From: DATECU01 sp035286745
Lineage (GTDB): Bacteria; Acidobacteriota; Vicinamibacteria; Fen-336
Direction of reading: 5' to 3'
DNA: 20,536 nt
Assembly: GCA_035286745.1 (NCBI GenBank)
Contig: DATECU010000345.1
Location: 1-20,536, forward strand
Positions 1 to 7,899 of this stretch are shown here, in pieces (the stretch's first letter is position 1; each line of letters begins with the position of its first letter). Made by a program: the position numbers and the translations under genes. Below the pieces are notes generated by a model that saw only the letters and a list, made by a program, of their open reading frames with translations, was not told the origin of the DNA and searched no databases.

Positions 1-374
1 GGGTGACGCCGCTGATCGACGAGCGCACCCGCTCGTTCGAGGTGGTGGTGGAGATGCCGGGCAACCGAAGCCTGGTGGGCGGGCTGTTCGCGCGAGCCAC
101 CGTCAGGGTGGGCACGGTGCCGGGGGCTCTGGTGGTGCCACCCTCGGTGCTGCTCCGGGATGGCTCCCAACCCGACCAGGCCGATTGCTTCGCGGTCAAG
201 GCCGGCAAGGCCGAGCGTCGCCGAGTCAGCTTGGGGGTCGAGAGCACCGCCGCCGTGCAGGTGACCAAGGGCTTGGAGGAGGGGGATGTGGTGGTGCTGG
301 ACCCGCCTACCGCGCTAGGTGACGGGGCGCCGGTCGAGATCCAGAACGGCAACGGCCGCCAAGGCGGCAAGTGA
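1..374 (+). CDS. RND efflux periplasmic adaptor (membrane fusion protein), C-terminal part
   Basis: This is the 3' end of a gene that begins before the window; about 123 residues are visible and the stop is the TGA at 372-374. The family (HlyD/AcrA-like) bridges an inner-membrane RND pump and an outer-membrane channel. The visible part fits the beta-barrel and membrane-proximal domains. A TRSFEVVVEMPGN segment leads into a VGGLFARATV turn (the usual 'L.pGmfa.v' motif), then ALVVPPSVLL (the usual 'vP..Al'), and near the end GLEEGDVVV (the usual 'GL..Gd.VV'). The N-terminal hairpin and lipoyl domains lie outside the window, so its exact subclass cannot be judged. It ends 7 bases before the permease start, which points to one operon. 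The tail after the last domain is short and polar. Confidence 0.9.
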   Translation, partial: VTPLIDERTRSFEVVVEMPGNRSLVGGLFARATVRVGTVPGALVVPPSVLLRDGSQPDQADCFAVKAGKAERRRVSLGVESTAAVQVTKGLEEGDVVVLDPPTALGDGAPVEIQNGNGRQGGK

Positions 375-381
375 GCCGATC

Positions 382-3300
382 ATGTTTCTGAGCAACCTGT
401 CGATCAAGCAACCCGTGTTCGCCACCATGATGATGGCGGCGCTCGCCGTGTTGGGTGTCGCCTCCTACCGTCAGCTCAAGGTGGATCAGTTCCCCGACGT
501 CGAGTTCCCGGTGGTGACGGTGAGCACCATCTATTCGGGCGCTTCGCCGGAGACCGTGGAACGCGAGGTCACCAAGAAGATCGAAGAAGCCATCAACACC
601 GTGCAGGGGATCAAGCACATCGAGTCCTCCTCGCAAGAAGGCGTCTCCAGCATCATCATCTTCTTCCACCTCGAGGTGTCGACCCAGGTGGGTTCGCAGG
701 ACGTCCGGAGCAAGGTGGCCGCCATCCGCGGCACGCTCCCCCGCGACATCGAGGAACCGATCGTCCAGCGCATCGACCCCGCCGCCATGCCCATCGTGTC
801 GCTGGCCGTCAACGCCGAGGGTCTCTCGCGTCAGGCGGCCACCGACGTGGCCGAGAAGATCATCAAGCGGCGGCTGGAAAACGTGCCGGGCGTGGGGGCC
901 GTCAATCTGGTCGGCGAGTCCAAGCGCGAGATCCAGGTGGTGGTGGACCGGGCCAAGCTCGAGGCCTACCACGTCTCCCTGGCCGAAGTGGTGAGCGCGC
1001 TGGGGCGCGAGAACGTGGACGTGCCGGCGGGTTCCGCCGATCGAGGTGCCACCGAAGCCCTGGTCCGGGTGGCGGCCCGAGGCAAGAGCGCGGCCGACAT
1101 CGGGCGCATACCTGTAAAGCATACCGAAGGCTCCACGCTTCACGTCAGCGACCTGGCCCAGGTGGTGGACGGCGCGGTGGAGGCCAAGAACCTGGCCCTG
1201 CTGGACGAGCGGCCGGCGCTGGCGGTGGACGTTCAGAAGCAGTCGGGAGCCAACACGGTGGCGGTGGCCGACGGCGTCAAGGCCATGGTGGAGAAGATCG
1301 CCAAGGACCTGCCGGCCGGGGTCTCGCTTCAGGTGGTGCGCGACGACTCCAGCTTCATCCGCGAGTCGATCCATGACGTGAACACCACCATGATCATCGG
1401 CGGCATCCTGACCGTGCTCATCGTCTACATGTTCCTGAACTCCTGGCGCTCCACCATCATCACCGGCGTCACCCTGCCGATTTCCGTCATCGCCGCCTTC
1501 ACGGTCATGAAGGGCTTCGGCTTCACCATCAACATCCTGACCTTGATGGGTCTCTCGCTCGCCATCGGCATGCTGATCGACGACGCCATCGTGGTGCGCG
1601 AGAACATCGTCAGGCACTTGCAGCGGGGCAAGGACCACATCCAGGCGGCACAGGACGGGACCGCCGAGATCGGCCTGGCGGTGATGGCGACCACCTTCAC
1701 CATCGTCGCCGTGTTCATCCCGGTGGCCTTCATGGGCGGCATGGTGGGGCGCTTCTTCTACGAGTTCGGCATCACGGTGGCCGCCGCGGTGCTGGTATCC
1801 CTGTTCGTGAGCTTCACCCTCGACCCCATGCTCTCCTCGCGTTGGGTGGACCCGGACATCGAAATGGACCGGCACACCCACTGGCTGGGCAAGCTCTTGC
1901 AGCGCTTCAATCGCTGGTTCGACGACCTCCACCTGCGCTACGAGCGCTTGCTGGGCTGGGCCCTCGGTCATCGCAAGACGGTGCTGGCGGCCGCCACCCT
2001 GGCCTTCCTGAGCAGCTTCCCCATCCTGGGTCTGCTAGGCGGCGACTTCATGCCCGACTTCAACCGCGGCGAGTACCAGGTCATGTTCAAGGCCACCCCC
2101 GGCGCCACCCTGCGAGAGACCGGCGAGCGGGCCCGGGAGATGGTGCGCCGCCTCAAGAGCCTGCCCGACGTCGAGTACACATACACCACGATTGGCGAGG
2201 CGGGCAGCCAGTACCGGCCGGTGACCGAGGGCTCGACCTTCGTGAAGCTCCGGGAGTCGAGCCGGGGTCAGAGCTTCAGCGAGGTGCTGAGGCAGGCCAG
2301 GAAGGTCATCGAGGAGGTGCCCGGCCTCACCTACGGCCTAGTGGAGGCGGGTCCCTTCGGCCAGAAGCCGATCCAGATCAGCGTCCGCGGGCCCGAGGTG
2401 GACGAACTGGACCGCATCTCGCGGGAGCTCACCGACGCCATGCGCGGGATTCGGGGCCTGGCCGACATCGATACCAGCCTGGAAAAATCGAAGCCGGAGC
2501 TTCGAGTGACCGTGGATCGCAACCGGCTGTCGGATCTGGGTCTGAACGCTGCGCCTATCGCAACAACCTTGCGGGCGGCCGTATCGGGGGAGGTAGCCAC
2601 CACCATCGAGGACGCCGAGGGCGATAGCCACGACGTGCGGGTGCGCCTGCGCGCCGACCAGCGGAGCTTCGCCGACGACCTGCTCCAGCTCACCGTGCCC
2701 TCGGATCGCGACGACCCGCGCGGCGACAAGACGCTGGTTCCGCTCCGCGAGGTGGCGGCAGCGGCGGCGGGCACCGGACCCTCGACCATCCGGCGCAAGG
2801 ACCTGCAACGGGAGGTCCGCATTTCGGCCAACCCCGACGGACGCAGCCTGGAGGAGATCGCCCGCGACATCGAAGTCGCCGGCACCCGCATCAAGCTGCC
2901 TCCCGGCTACGACATCGTGCACGGCGGGGACGCCGAGGAGCTCAAGGACATGTTCGCCAACATGTTCCAGGCCCTGACCCTGGCCATCGTCTTCATCTAC
3001 CTGATCCTGGCCTCCCAGTTCGGCTCCTTCACCCACCCCCTCTCCATCATGCTGTCGTTGCCGCTGTCCCTGGTGGGCGTGGCAGTGGCGCTCTTCGCCA
3101 CCGGCGACAGCCTGAACATCATGAGCATGATCGGGCTCATCATGCTCATGGGTTTGGTGACCAAGAACGCCATCCTGTTGGTGGACTTCACCAACCAGGC
3201 GCGGGCCTCGGGGCTGGACCGGAACCGCGCCCTGATCCGGGCCGGCACCACCCGGCTGCGGCCCATCGTGATGACCACGCTGGCCATGATCTTCGGCATG

Positions 3301-3531
3301 CTGCCGCTGGCCTTCGCCATCGGCGCCGGCGCCGAGATGCGGGCCCCCATGGCCCGCGCCGTAATCGGCGGCCTCATCACCTCGACCCTGCTGACCCTGG
3401 TGGTGGTGCCGGTCGTCTACACCTACCTCGACGGGCTGCGCCCGGCGGCTCTCCGCGAATGGCTGGCCTCGCGGAGAAGGGCGCGGCGCGGCGAGACGGT
3501 GCCGGAGGGCGTCGTCTCGGCGCAGGATTGA
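382..3531 (+). CDS. RND-family efflux permease (HAE-1/AcrB-like)
   Basis: An inner-membrane, proton-driven pump of about 1049 residues, the usual size for AcrB-type transporters. Known architecture: 12 membrane helices with two large periplasmic loops. An N-terminal helix follows the start MFLSNLSIKQPVFATMM. The proton-relay residues are visible: the Asp pair D400-D401 in IGMLIDDAIVV (TM4) and Lys 928 in MGLVTKNAILLVDF (TM10), matching D407/D408 and K940 of AcrB. The Asp pair argues for drug or lipid-type substrates rather than a metal pump, but the substrate is unknown. The frame is open from a GTG at 319, which would overlap the adaptor gene. The ATG at 382 gives the typical N-terminus and follows the adaptor stop by 7 bases, so I chose it, although its ribosome binding site is weak. 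No outer-membrane channel gene follows. Confidence 0.95.
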   Translation: MFLSNLSIKQPVFATMMMAALAVLGVASYRQLKVDQFPDVEFPVVTVSTIYSGASPETVEREVTKKIEEAINTVQGIKHIESSSQEGVSSIIIFFHLEVSTQVGSQDVRSKVAAIRGTLPRDIEEPIVQRIDPAAMPIVSLAVNAEGLSRQAATDVAEKIIKRRLENVPGVGAVNLVGESKREIQVVVDRAKLEAYHVSLAEVVSALGRENVDVPAGSADRGATEALVRVAARGKSAADIGRIPVKHTEGSTLHVSDLAQVVDGAVEAKNLALLDERPALAVDVQKQSGANTVAVADGVKAMVEKIAKDLPAGVSLQVVRDDSSFIRESIHDVNTTMIIGGILTVLIVYMFLNSWRSTIITGVTLPISVIAAFTVMKGFGFTINILTLMGLSLAIGMLIDDAIVVRENIVRHLQRGKDHIQAAQDGTAEIGLAVMATTFTIVAVFIPVAFMGGMVGRFFYEFGITVAAAVLVSLFVSFTLDPMLSSRWVDPDIEMDRHTHWLGKLLQRFNRWFDDLHLRYERLLGWALGHRKTVLAAATLAFLSSFPILGLLGGDFMPDFNRGEYQVMFKATPGATLRETGERAREMVRRLKSLPDVEYTYTTIGEAGSQYRPVTEGSTFVKLRESSRGQSFSEVLRQARKVIEEVPGLTYGLVEAGPFGQKPIQISVRGPEVDELDRISRELTDAMRGIRGLADIDTSLEKSKPELRVTVDRNRLSDLGLNAAPIATTLRAAVSGEVATTIEDAEGDSHDVRVRLRADQRSFADDLLQLTVPSDRDDPRGDKTLVPLREVAAAAAGTGPSTIRRKDLQREVRISANPDGRSLEEIARDIEVAGTRIKLPPGYDIVHGGDAEELKDMFANMFQALTLAIVFIYLILASQFGSFTHPLSIMLSLPLSLVGVAVALFATGDSLNIMSMIGLIMLMGLVTKNAILLVDFTNQARASGLDRNRALIRAGTTRLRPIVMTTLAMIFGMLPLAFAIGAGAEMRAPMARAVIGGLITSTLLTLVVVPVVYTYLDGLRPAALREWLASRRRARRGETVPEGVVSAQD

Positions 3532-3565
3532 GTAGGCCGAAAGAGCTGAGGGCCAGGCGTTGGGT

Positions 3566-6079
3566 TCAGACTCCGGACCGTTTCCTCGCCTCCTGAACGC
3601 GGCGACAGGCGTCGTCGAAGCGGCGCTTGAGCTCGGCGCCCGCCTCGCCCGCTGAGCCGACGCGAGACCAGGCGGCCTGGGCTTGCTCCAGCTCGCGAGC
3701 CAGGGCCTGCCAGCGCGCCTCCTCCGCCGAGCGCCCGCCCATGGTGTTGGTGGCCAGCGCCTCCTTGAGCCGCGAAGCCAGGTCGCCGGCGGCGACCACC
3801 GGCTCCGCCGGCGCCAAGGCTTCGACCTTGGCCAGGAGCTTCTCCAGCTTGAGGCGATTGGCCTCGGGGTCGAGGTCTGTCCCCTGGAAAGCCGCGGGAA
3901 CCGCGGCCACCACTTGGTCTCGGGCCGCGAAGAAGCGAGACTGAAGGTCGGTTCCCGGGTTCCGGGGTAGCTCGGGAAGCCGGCGCCAGTCGGCGAGCAA
4001 CGCCTGCACCTGATCAGCCAGGTCCGCTGCCCCGCTCTCACCGGCCGATTTCAAGAGGCCCTCCATCCGGGAGAGCAGCGCCTCGCACGCCGCCCGCGCC
4101 GCTGCCAGCGTCAACTGGTCCCGCTTCTGGTAGCGGTCGAAGACCACGTCGCAGGCGGCCCGGAAGCGCTGCCAGAGCGCCTCCGACTGGCTGCGGCGCA
4201 CCGGCCCCGCCGCCTTCCACTCGGCTTGTAGGCGTTTGGCGTCCGCCACCGCCTGCTCCCAAGTGGTCGACTCTTGGAGTGCTTCCACCTGGGCGATCAG
4301 GGCCCGCTTCTTCTCCAGGTTCCTGGCCCACTCCCCCTTGCGCTCCACCAGGTCGCTCTTCCGGCGCTCGAAGAAGTGGTGACAGGCTCGCTGAAAGCGC
4401 TGGTGGAGTTCAGCTTCTTGGCGCCGCGGACCGGGACCGATGGTCTTCCATTCGCCTTGCAGGCGCTTGAGCTCGGCCGCCGTCTTGACCCACTCGGTGG
4501 AGTCCTTGAGGGCTTCCGCTTGGAGAGCCAGCGCCTGCTTCTGTTCCAGGTGGCGCGCCTGCTCCGCCCGCCGCTCTGCGAAATAGGCGTCGGTCGTCGC
4601 CTTCACCTGATCGCGAGCCGCCTTGAAGCGCAGCCACAACGCCTCCGCCTGCTCCTTGGGCGCCTGACGCGCCGCCTTCCAGCGCTCCTGGAGTTCCTGG
4701 CTCTCTTGGGCCACCGCCGGCAGGTCCTGGCGATCGCGGAGCGCCTCCATCCGGCCGCACAGCTCCTCCTGGATGGAGACGTTGGCCCAGCGCGTCCACT
4801 CGTCGGCCTCACGCAGCTCCTGGAGCTTGGGGAAGAGGGCGGAGCGCGCCGCCTTCAGGCGAGCCAGGACCTGATCCCGATCGTGCTTGGTCGGAAAGCG
4901 CCCCGGGTTGTCGAGGATGTCCTTGGACTCGCGAAAAACCCGTGCCGCCTCGCCTAGCGGCGGAGCCTGGGTCGCGGCCAAGGCCTCCAGACGCTGGCAC
5001 ACATCGAGCAGGTGGGCCAGGTTGTCTTGGGCGGCGCGTTCGCGCTCCATTCGCTCTGTGGCAGCCCGCTCCACCAAACGCGTCAGGGCAGTCTCGAAGC
5101 GGGTGCGCAGGTCGGCGGGCGGCGGACCCGCCAGCGCCCAGTCGCTCTTGAGGGCGGCCACGGCGTCCCTCGTGTCCGACGAAACCCCGCCTTCCGCCAG
5201 TGCCTCCGCGGTCGCAACCAGCTCGCTCAGACGGGTCCGGCCGGCCTCTTCGGTGGTCGGAGCAGGCTCGCCCGAAACGGCTTCGGCCGCCGGCTCGGGG
5301 GCGGCCACAACCGGCTCAGGGGGCGCGGGGGCTGGCGGCGCCGGCGGTGGGGTCGAGCTCGCTGCTTCCGCGTTGAGCGCGGCCGCAGCGGCGTCGGCGG
5401 CGGCGGCCAGGGCACGGGCCTTGGCCCGCGCCTCCTCTTCCGCCTGCTGGCGGGCCAGCTCCTGCAAGGCAGCCTGGGCGCGGCGGCCAGCCGCCTTGCA
5501 CCTGGCGCGGGCGGCCACCGCTTGCCAGACCTCCCGATCCGTCACCCGCTCGAGTGCCGCCAGGGCCACGTCCTTGGCCTCGGCCTTCAGCGCCACTTCC
5601 GCCAACAGCCCCGGATCGCTGATCTGCTCGAGCGCCGCCAAACGGATGGCTCCCGATTCCGCGCTCTTGGCCACCGAGGCCAAGGCCCGCGGTTCCTGGA
5701 GTCGGGCCACCGCCTGCGGGCGCAGGCTCGCCAGGCGGGCCTCCTTGGCGACCGCCACCAGGTGGCGGGACTCGCTGAGGGCCAAGAGGGCGGTCTCCGC
5801 CGAGGCATCCTCGCGGCTGAGCGCCGCCGCGAGGAGCAACTCCGTGGCCTCGCCCCGGACGCCCAGGTCGCCGTCGGTCCCCGCCACCTCGGCCAGAACC
5901 GAGACCTCGGTCAGACGCTGGACGGCGGCGCGCCGAACGCGGGGATCGGGATCGGTGCGAGCGAGATCGGCAAAGAGCTGCTGCTGGTGGCTGCCGAGCT
6001 GCCGAACGCCGGCGGCGCGTTGGGCAGGCTCGGCGTTCTGCCAGAGGGGGCGAGGCTTGAACCAGTCGAGGAGGGCCAT
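3566..6079 (-). CDS. HEAT-like solenoid plus DUF349 repeat protein
   Basis: A predicted cytoplasmic protein of about 837 residues with no membrane segment or signal peptide. Residues ~25-210 form roughly six helical units, several of exactly 26 residues, patterned like LAEVA...(I/V)R..ALE.I.DP (HEAT-like solenoid). An Ala/Pro-rich linker follows (~235-290). The C-terminal part holds at least three DUF349 units, recognised by 'L..L..EW(K)..GP..R...E.L..RF..A....F.R', for example LQGEWKTIGPGPRRQ and LQAEWKAAGPVRRSQ. DUF349 has no established biochemical role that I can cite; I assign no function. A GTG at 6088 is in frame, but GGAGA lies only 2 bases before it; the same GGAGA is 11 bases before the ATG at 6079, giving MALLDWFKPRPLW, which I prefer. 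It converges with the RND gene and diverges from the small gene at 6264. Confidence 0.85.
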   Translation of the reverse strand: MALLDWFKPRPLWQNAEPAQRAAGVRQLGSHQQQLFADLARTDPDPRVRRAAVQRLTEVSVLAEVAGTDGDLGVRGEATELLLAAALSREDASAETALLALSESRHLVAVAKEARLASLRPQAVARLQEPRALASVAKSAESGAIRLAALEQISDPGLLAEVALKAEAKDVALAALERVTDREVWQAVAARARCKAAGRRAQAALQELARQQAEEEARAKARALAAAADAAAAALNAEAASSTPPPAPPAPAPPEPVVAAPEPAAEAVSGEPAPTTEEAGRTRLSELVATAEALAEGGVSSDTRDAVAALKSDWALAGPPPADLRTRFETALTRLVERAATERMERERAAQDNLAHLLDVCQRLEALAATQAPPLGEAARVFRESKDILDNPGRFPTKHDRDQVLARLKAARSALFPKLQELREADEWTRWANVSIQEELCGRMEALRDRQDLPAVAQESQELQERWKAARQAPKEQAEALWLRFKAARDQVKATTDAYFAERRAEQARHLEQKQALALQAEALKDSTEWVKTAAELKRLQGEWKTIGPGPRRQEAELHQRFQRACHHFFERRKSDLVERKGEWARNLEKKRALIAQVEALQESTTWEQAVADAKRLQAEWKAAGPVRRSQSEALWQRFRAACDVVFDRYQKRDQLTLAAARAACEALLSRMEGLLKSAGESGAADLADQVQALLADWRRLPELPRNPGTDLQSRFFAARDQVVAAVPAAFQGTDLDPEANRLKLEKLLAKVEALAPAEPVVAAGDLASRLKEALATNTMGGRSAEEARWQALARELEQAQAAWSRVGSAGEAGAELKRRFDDACRRVQEARKRSGV

Positions 6080-6111
6080 GGCGTTCACGTTCTCCGTCTA
6101 GAGAAACCGTG

Positions 6112-6117
6112 ACTATA
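6112..6117 (-). promoter_or_regulatory. Candidate -10 box for the DUF349 gene
   Basis: On the minus strand this reads TATAGT (5 of 6 to TATAAT), 32 bases before the chosen ATG. I see no good -35 box at 16-18 bases upstream, so the call is weak. It is one of few AT-rich spots in this divergent intergenic region (6080-6263). Confidence 0.3.
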
Positions 6118-6196
6118 CCCCTTGCCGGTCGCGTCGCGAAGGGGACCGCGCGCGCGCCACCTGGGCAGCCGCGCGTCAAGCGGTTCTGGGTTGCGC

Positions 6197-6225
6197 TTGG
6201 GTCCTCGCCTGGCACGCGTTAAGAT
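6197..6225 (+). promoter_or_regulatory. Candidate promoter for the 83-residue gene
   Basis: TTGGGT at 6197-6202 and TAAGAT at 6220-6225 are separated by 17 bases, a sigma-70-like arrangement. The predicted transcript start near 6232 leaves a ~30-base leader containing AAGGAGG at 6246-6252. Neither box is a perfect consensus match. Confidence 0.4.
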
Positions 6226-6263
6226 AGTGGGCTGCCTGTTGCGGCAAGGAGGCCAGTGGGGCG

Positions 6264-6515
6264 ATGGGTGATGCTGGAGAGGCGCTGATCGATGCCGAGG
6301 ATCGTTTTCAGGAGCGGCTGGCCGAGCGGGAGCACCAGCGGGCCAGGAGTCGCTTGCAGCCCGGGAAGGATCCGGTGCGGGAGCGCCTGAGACAGTCCCT
6401 GGAGTTGGCGAAGTGCGACCTGGAGCAGCAGGCTTCGACCGTCAGCAACCCGCAGCGCCAGCAACAGATCCGGGAGACGCTGGCGGACCTGGATCGGCGC
6501 CTGGCTGAGGTCTAG
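6264..6515 (+). CDS. Small helical protein of unknown function (83 aa)
   Basis: I do not recognise a family. The protein is 83 residues, highly charged, rich in Glu, Arg, Gln and Leu, with no membrane segment. The pattern (RLRQSLELAKCDLEQQAS, then IRETLADLDRRLAEV) suggests two amphipathic helices, probably a short coiled coil or helical hairpin. A strong ribosome binding site, AAGGAGG at 6246-6252, lies 11 bases before the ATG, which supports a real gene. It has one cysteine and no metal-binding motif. It is followed 67 bases later by the dihydrouridine synthase gene on the same strand, with an intervening hairpin at 6539-6583, so co-transcription is possible but not required. Confidence 0.6.
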   Translation: MGDAGEALIDAEDRFQERLAEREHQRARSRLQPGKDPVRERLRQSLELAKCDLEQQASTVSNPQRQQQIRETLADLDRRLAEV

Positions 6516-6538
6516 CCGGCAGTTCCTCTGGACCGCAG

Positions 6539-6583
6539 CCGTCGGGCGACGCCCAAGGCGACGGAGCGGCTCGCTCCCGACGG
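6539..6583 (+). other. Inverted repeat at the start of the dus gene
   Basis: CCGTCGGG (6539-6546) pairs perfectly with CCCGACGG (6576-6583). The 29-base loop contains a smaller GCC-CAA-GGC hairpin. The last base of the right arm is the G of the proposed GTG start of the dus gene. There is no T-tract, so it is not a classic intrinsic terminator. It could end transcription of the preceding small gene or mask the dus start. Confidence 0.45.
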
Positions 6584-7776
6584 TGGTCAAGCGATTGGAC
6601 CCCATCTACCGGAGCGACCGCAATCGAGGAGTAGCCGGGGCCGCGCCAGGCGAGTTCGCGCCGCTCCACCTGGGGCGGTTCGAGGTGTTTCCCCCGGTGG
6701 TGCTGGCGCCCATGGCCGGGGTGACCAACCCACCGTTCCGCCGGCTTTGCCGTGGCTTCGGCGCCGGGCTCTACGTGAGCGAGATGATCACGGCGCGAGC
6801 CCTGGTCGAGGGCAATCGCAAGACGCTGCTCCTGGCCAGCTTCGCCCCCGACGAGGAGGTGAGGAGCCTCCAGCTCTACGGCGTCGACCCCCACTACGTC
6901 GGCGAGGCCGTGAAGGCTCTGGTCGGTGAGGACCGCATCGATCACCTGGACCTGAACTTCGGCTGCCCGGTGCGCAAGGTCACCAGCAAAGGTGGGGGCG
7001 CCGCCATTCCCTTGAAGCCCAGGCTGCTCAGGAACATCGTGCGGGCGGCGGTTGGTAGCGCCGGCACGGTCCCGGTCACCCTCAAGTTCCGGCTGGGCAT
7101 CGACGCCGAGCACCTGACATTCATGGAGACCGGTCGTGTCGCCGAAGGCGAGGGATGCGCGGGGGTGGCGCTCCACGCCCGCACCGCCGCTCAGCTCTAT
7201 GACGGCGAGGCCGTCTGGGAGCGGATCGCGGAGCTCAAGCACGCGGTGCGCTCGATCCCGGTGCTGGGCAACGGCGACATCTGGGAGGCGGAGGACGCCT
7301 TACGAATGATGCGCCTGACCGGCTGCGACGGCGTGGTGGTGGGGCGGGGCTGCCTGGGCCGGCCCTGGTTGTTCCGAGATCTGGCCGACGTCTTTGCCGG
7401 CCGAGAGCCTCAGAACCCGCCCGACTTCGGTGGGGTGGTGGATGTCATGCTGGAGCACGCCAGGCTGCTGGTGGACTGGCTGGGCGAAACCACCGCTATG
7501 CGCGGCTTTCGCAAGCACAGCGCCTGGTACACCAAGGCCTTCCCCGGCGGCGCCTCCTTGCGCGAGCGGCTGATGCGTGTCGGCACCCTGAAGGGGCTCG
7601 ACGAGGTCCTGGCCGGGATCGACCGCGGCGTGCCCTTTCCCCCCGAGGCCATGCGGGTGAGACGGGGCAAGACCGGCGGCACCCAGAAGGTGGCTCTGCC
7701 CCACGGCTACCTGGACCACCTGGACGACGAGACGCCGCCCGACCCCGAAGCCGAGGCCGCCGACTCGGGCGGGTAG
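6583..7776 (+). CDS. dusB: tRNA-dihydrouridine synthase (DusB-like)
   Basis: An FMN enzyme that reduces uridine to dihydrouridine in tRNA using NAD(P)H. The 397-residue frame shows the family motifs in order: VVLAPMAGVTNPPFRRL (FMN-binding start of the TIM barrel), LDLNFGCPVRKV with the catalytic Cys at about residue 128, VTLKFRLG, ALHARTAAQLYDG, VLGNGDIW and GVVVGRGCLGRPWLF (phosphate-binding end), then a helical C-terminal domain with MRGFRKHSAWY. It has a longer than usual tail with VRRGKTGGTQKVALPHGYLD, a feature I associate from memory with actinobacterial-type Dus proteins, ending in a low-complexity acidic stretch. The start is uncertain: the GTG at 6583 has no good ribosome binding site and sits in a hairpin; a TTG at 6595 is the nearest alternative. 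The assignment to the DusB branch is by overall look only. Confidence 0.9.
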   Translation: MVKRLDPIYRSDRNRGVAGAAPGEFAPLHLGRFEVFPPVVLAPMAGVTNPPFRRLCRGFGAGLYVSEMITARALVEGNRKTLLLASFAPDEEVRSLQLYGVDPHYVGEAVKALVGEDRIDHLDLNFGCPVRKVTSKGGGAAIPLKPRLLRNIVRAAVGSAGTVPVTLKFRLGIDAEHLTFMETGRVAEGEGCAGVALHARTAAQLYDGEAVWERIAELKHAVRSIPVLGNGDIWEAEDALRMMRLTGCDGVVVGRGCLGRPWLFRDLADVFAGREPQNPPDFGGVVDVMLEHARLLVDWLGETTAMRGFRKHSAWYTKAFPGGASLRERLMRVGTLKGLDEVLAGIDRGVPFPPEAMRVRRGKTGGTQKVALPHGYLDHLDDETPPDPEAEAADSGG

Positions 7777-7794
7777 CCTTCCGGCCAACCCTCC

Positions 7795-7823
7795 GACGTC
7801 GCCGGCTGCCCTGCGGCGACGTC
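7795..7823 (+). terminator. Hairpin after dus, terminator-like without T-tract
   Basis: GACGTCGCCG (7795-7804) and CGGCGACGTC (7814-7823) form a perfect 10-bp stem with a 9-base loop, 18 bases after the dus stop and before the next gene's promoter. No T-run follows, so termination efficiency is uncertain, but the position between two same-strand units fits insulation. Confidence 0.5.
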
Positions 7824-7861
7824 ACCACGTCGGTCCGATCCCGGCGATCCCCGCCTGAGGT

Positions 7862-7889
7862 TTGACACGCTACCGACCGTTGCTATACG
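7862..7889 (+). promoter_or_regulatory. Sigma-70-like promoter of the 7900-9235 pair
   Basis: A perfect -35 TTGACA (7862-7867), a 16-base spacer and -10 TATACG (7884-7889) preceded by TG one base upstream (7881-7882, an extended -10). The predicted transcription start falls at about 7896-7900, at or within a few bases of the GTG start at 7900, with no ribosome binding site between. This is the best promoter match in the window and implies a leaderless or nearly leaderless transcript. Confidence 0.65.
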
Positions 7890-7899
7890 CTTTGCGCTC

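Noticed and set aside
307..1971. Long open frame antisense to the RND permease
   Set aside because: The frame reads as His/Asp/Gly-rich low-complexity sequence without family motifs, and the plus strand holds an unmistakable RND gene. High GC content creates such open frames.
2338..4041. Minus-strand frame spanning the end of the RND gene and the DUF349 gene
   Set aside because: It crosses two well-supported genes out of frame with both and shows no domain.
4887..6112. Open frames on the plus strand opposite the DUF349 gene
   Set aside because: Their products are Ser/Ala/Arg- or Gly/Arg-rich and lack any pattern; the minus strand has clear repeats and conserved motifs.
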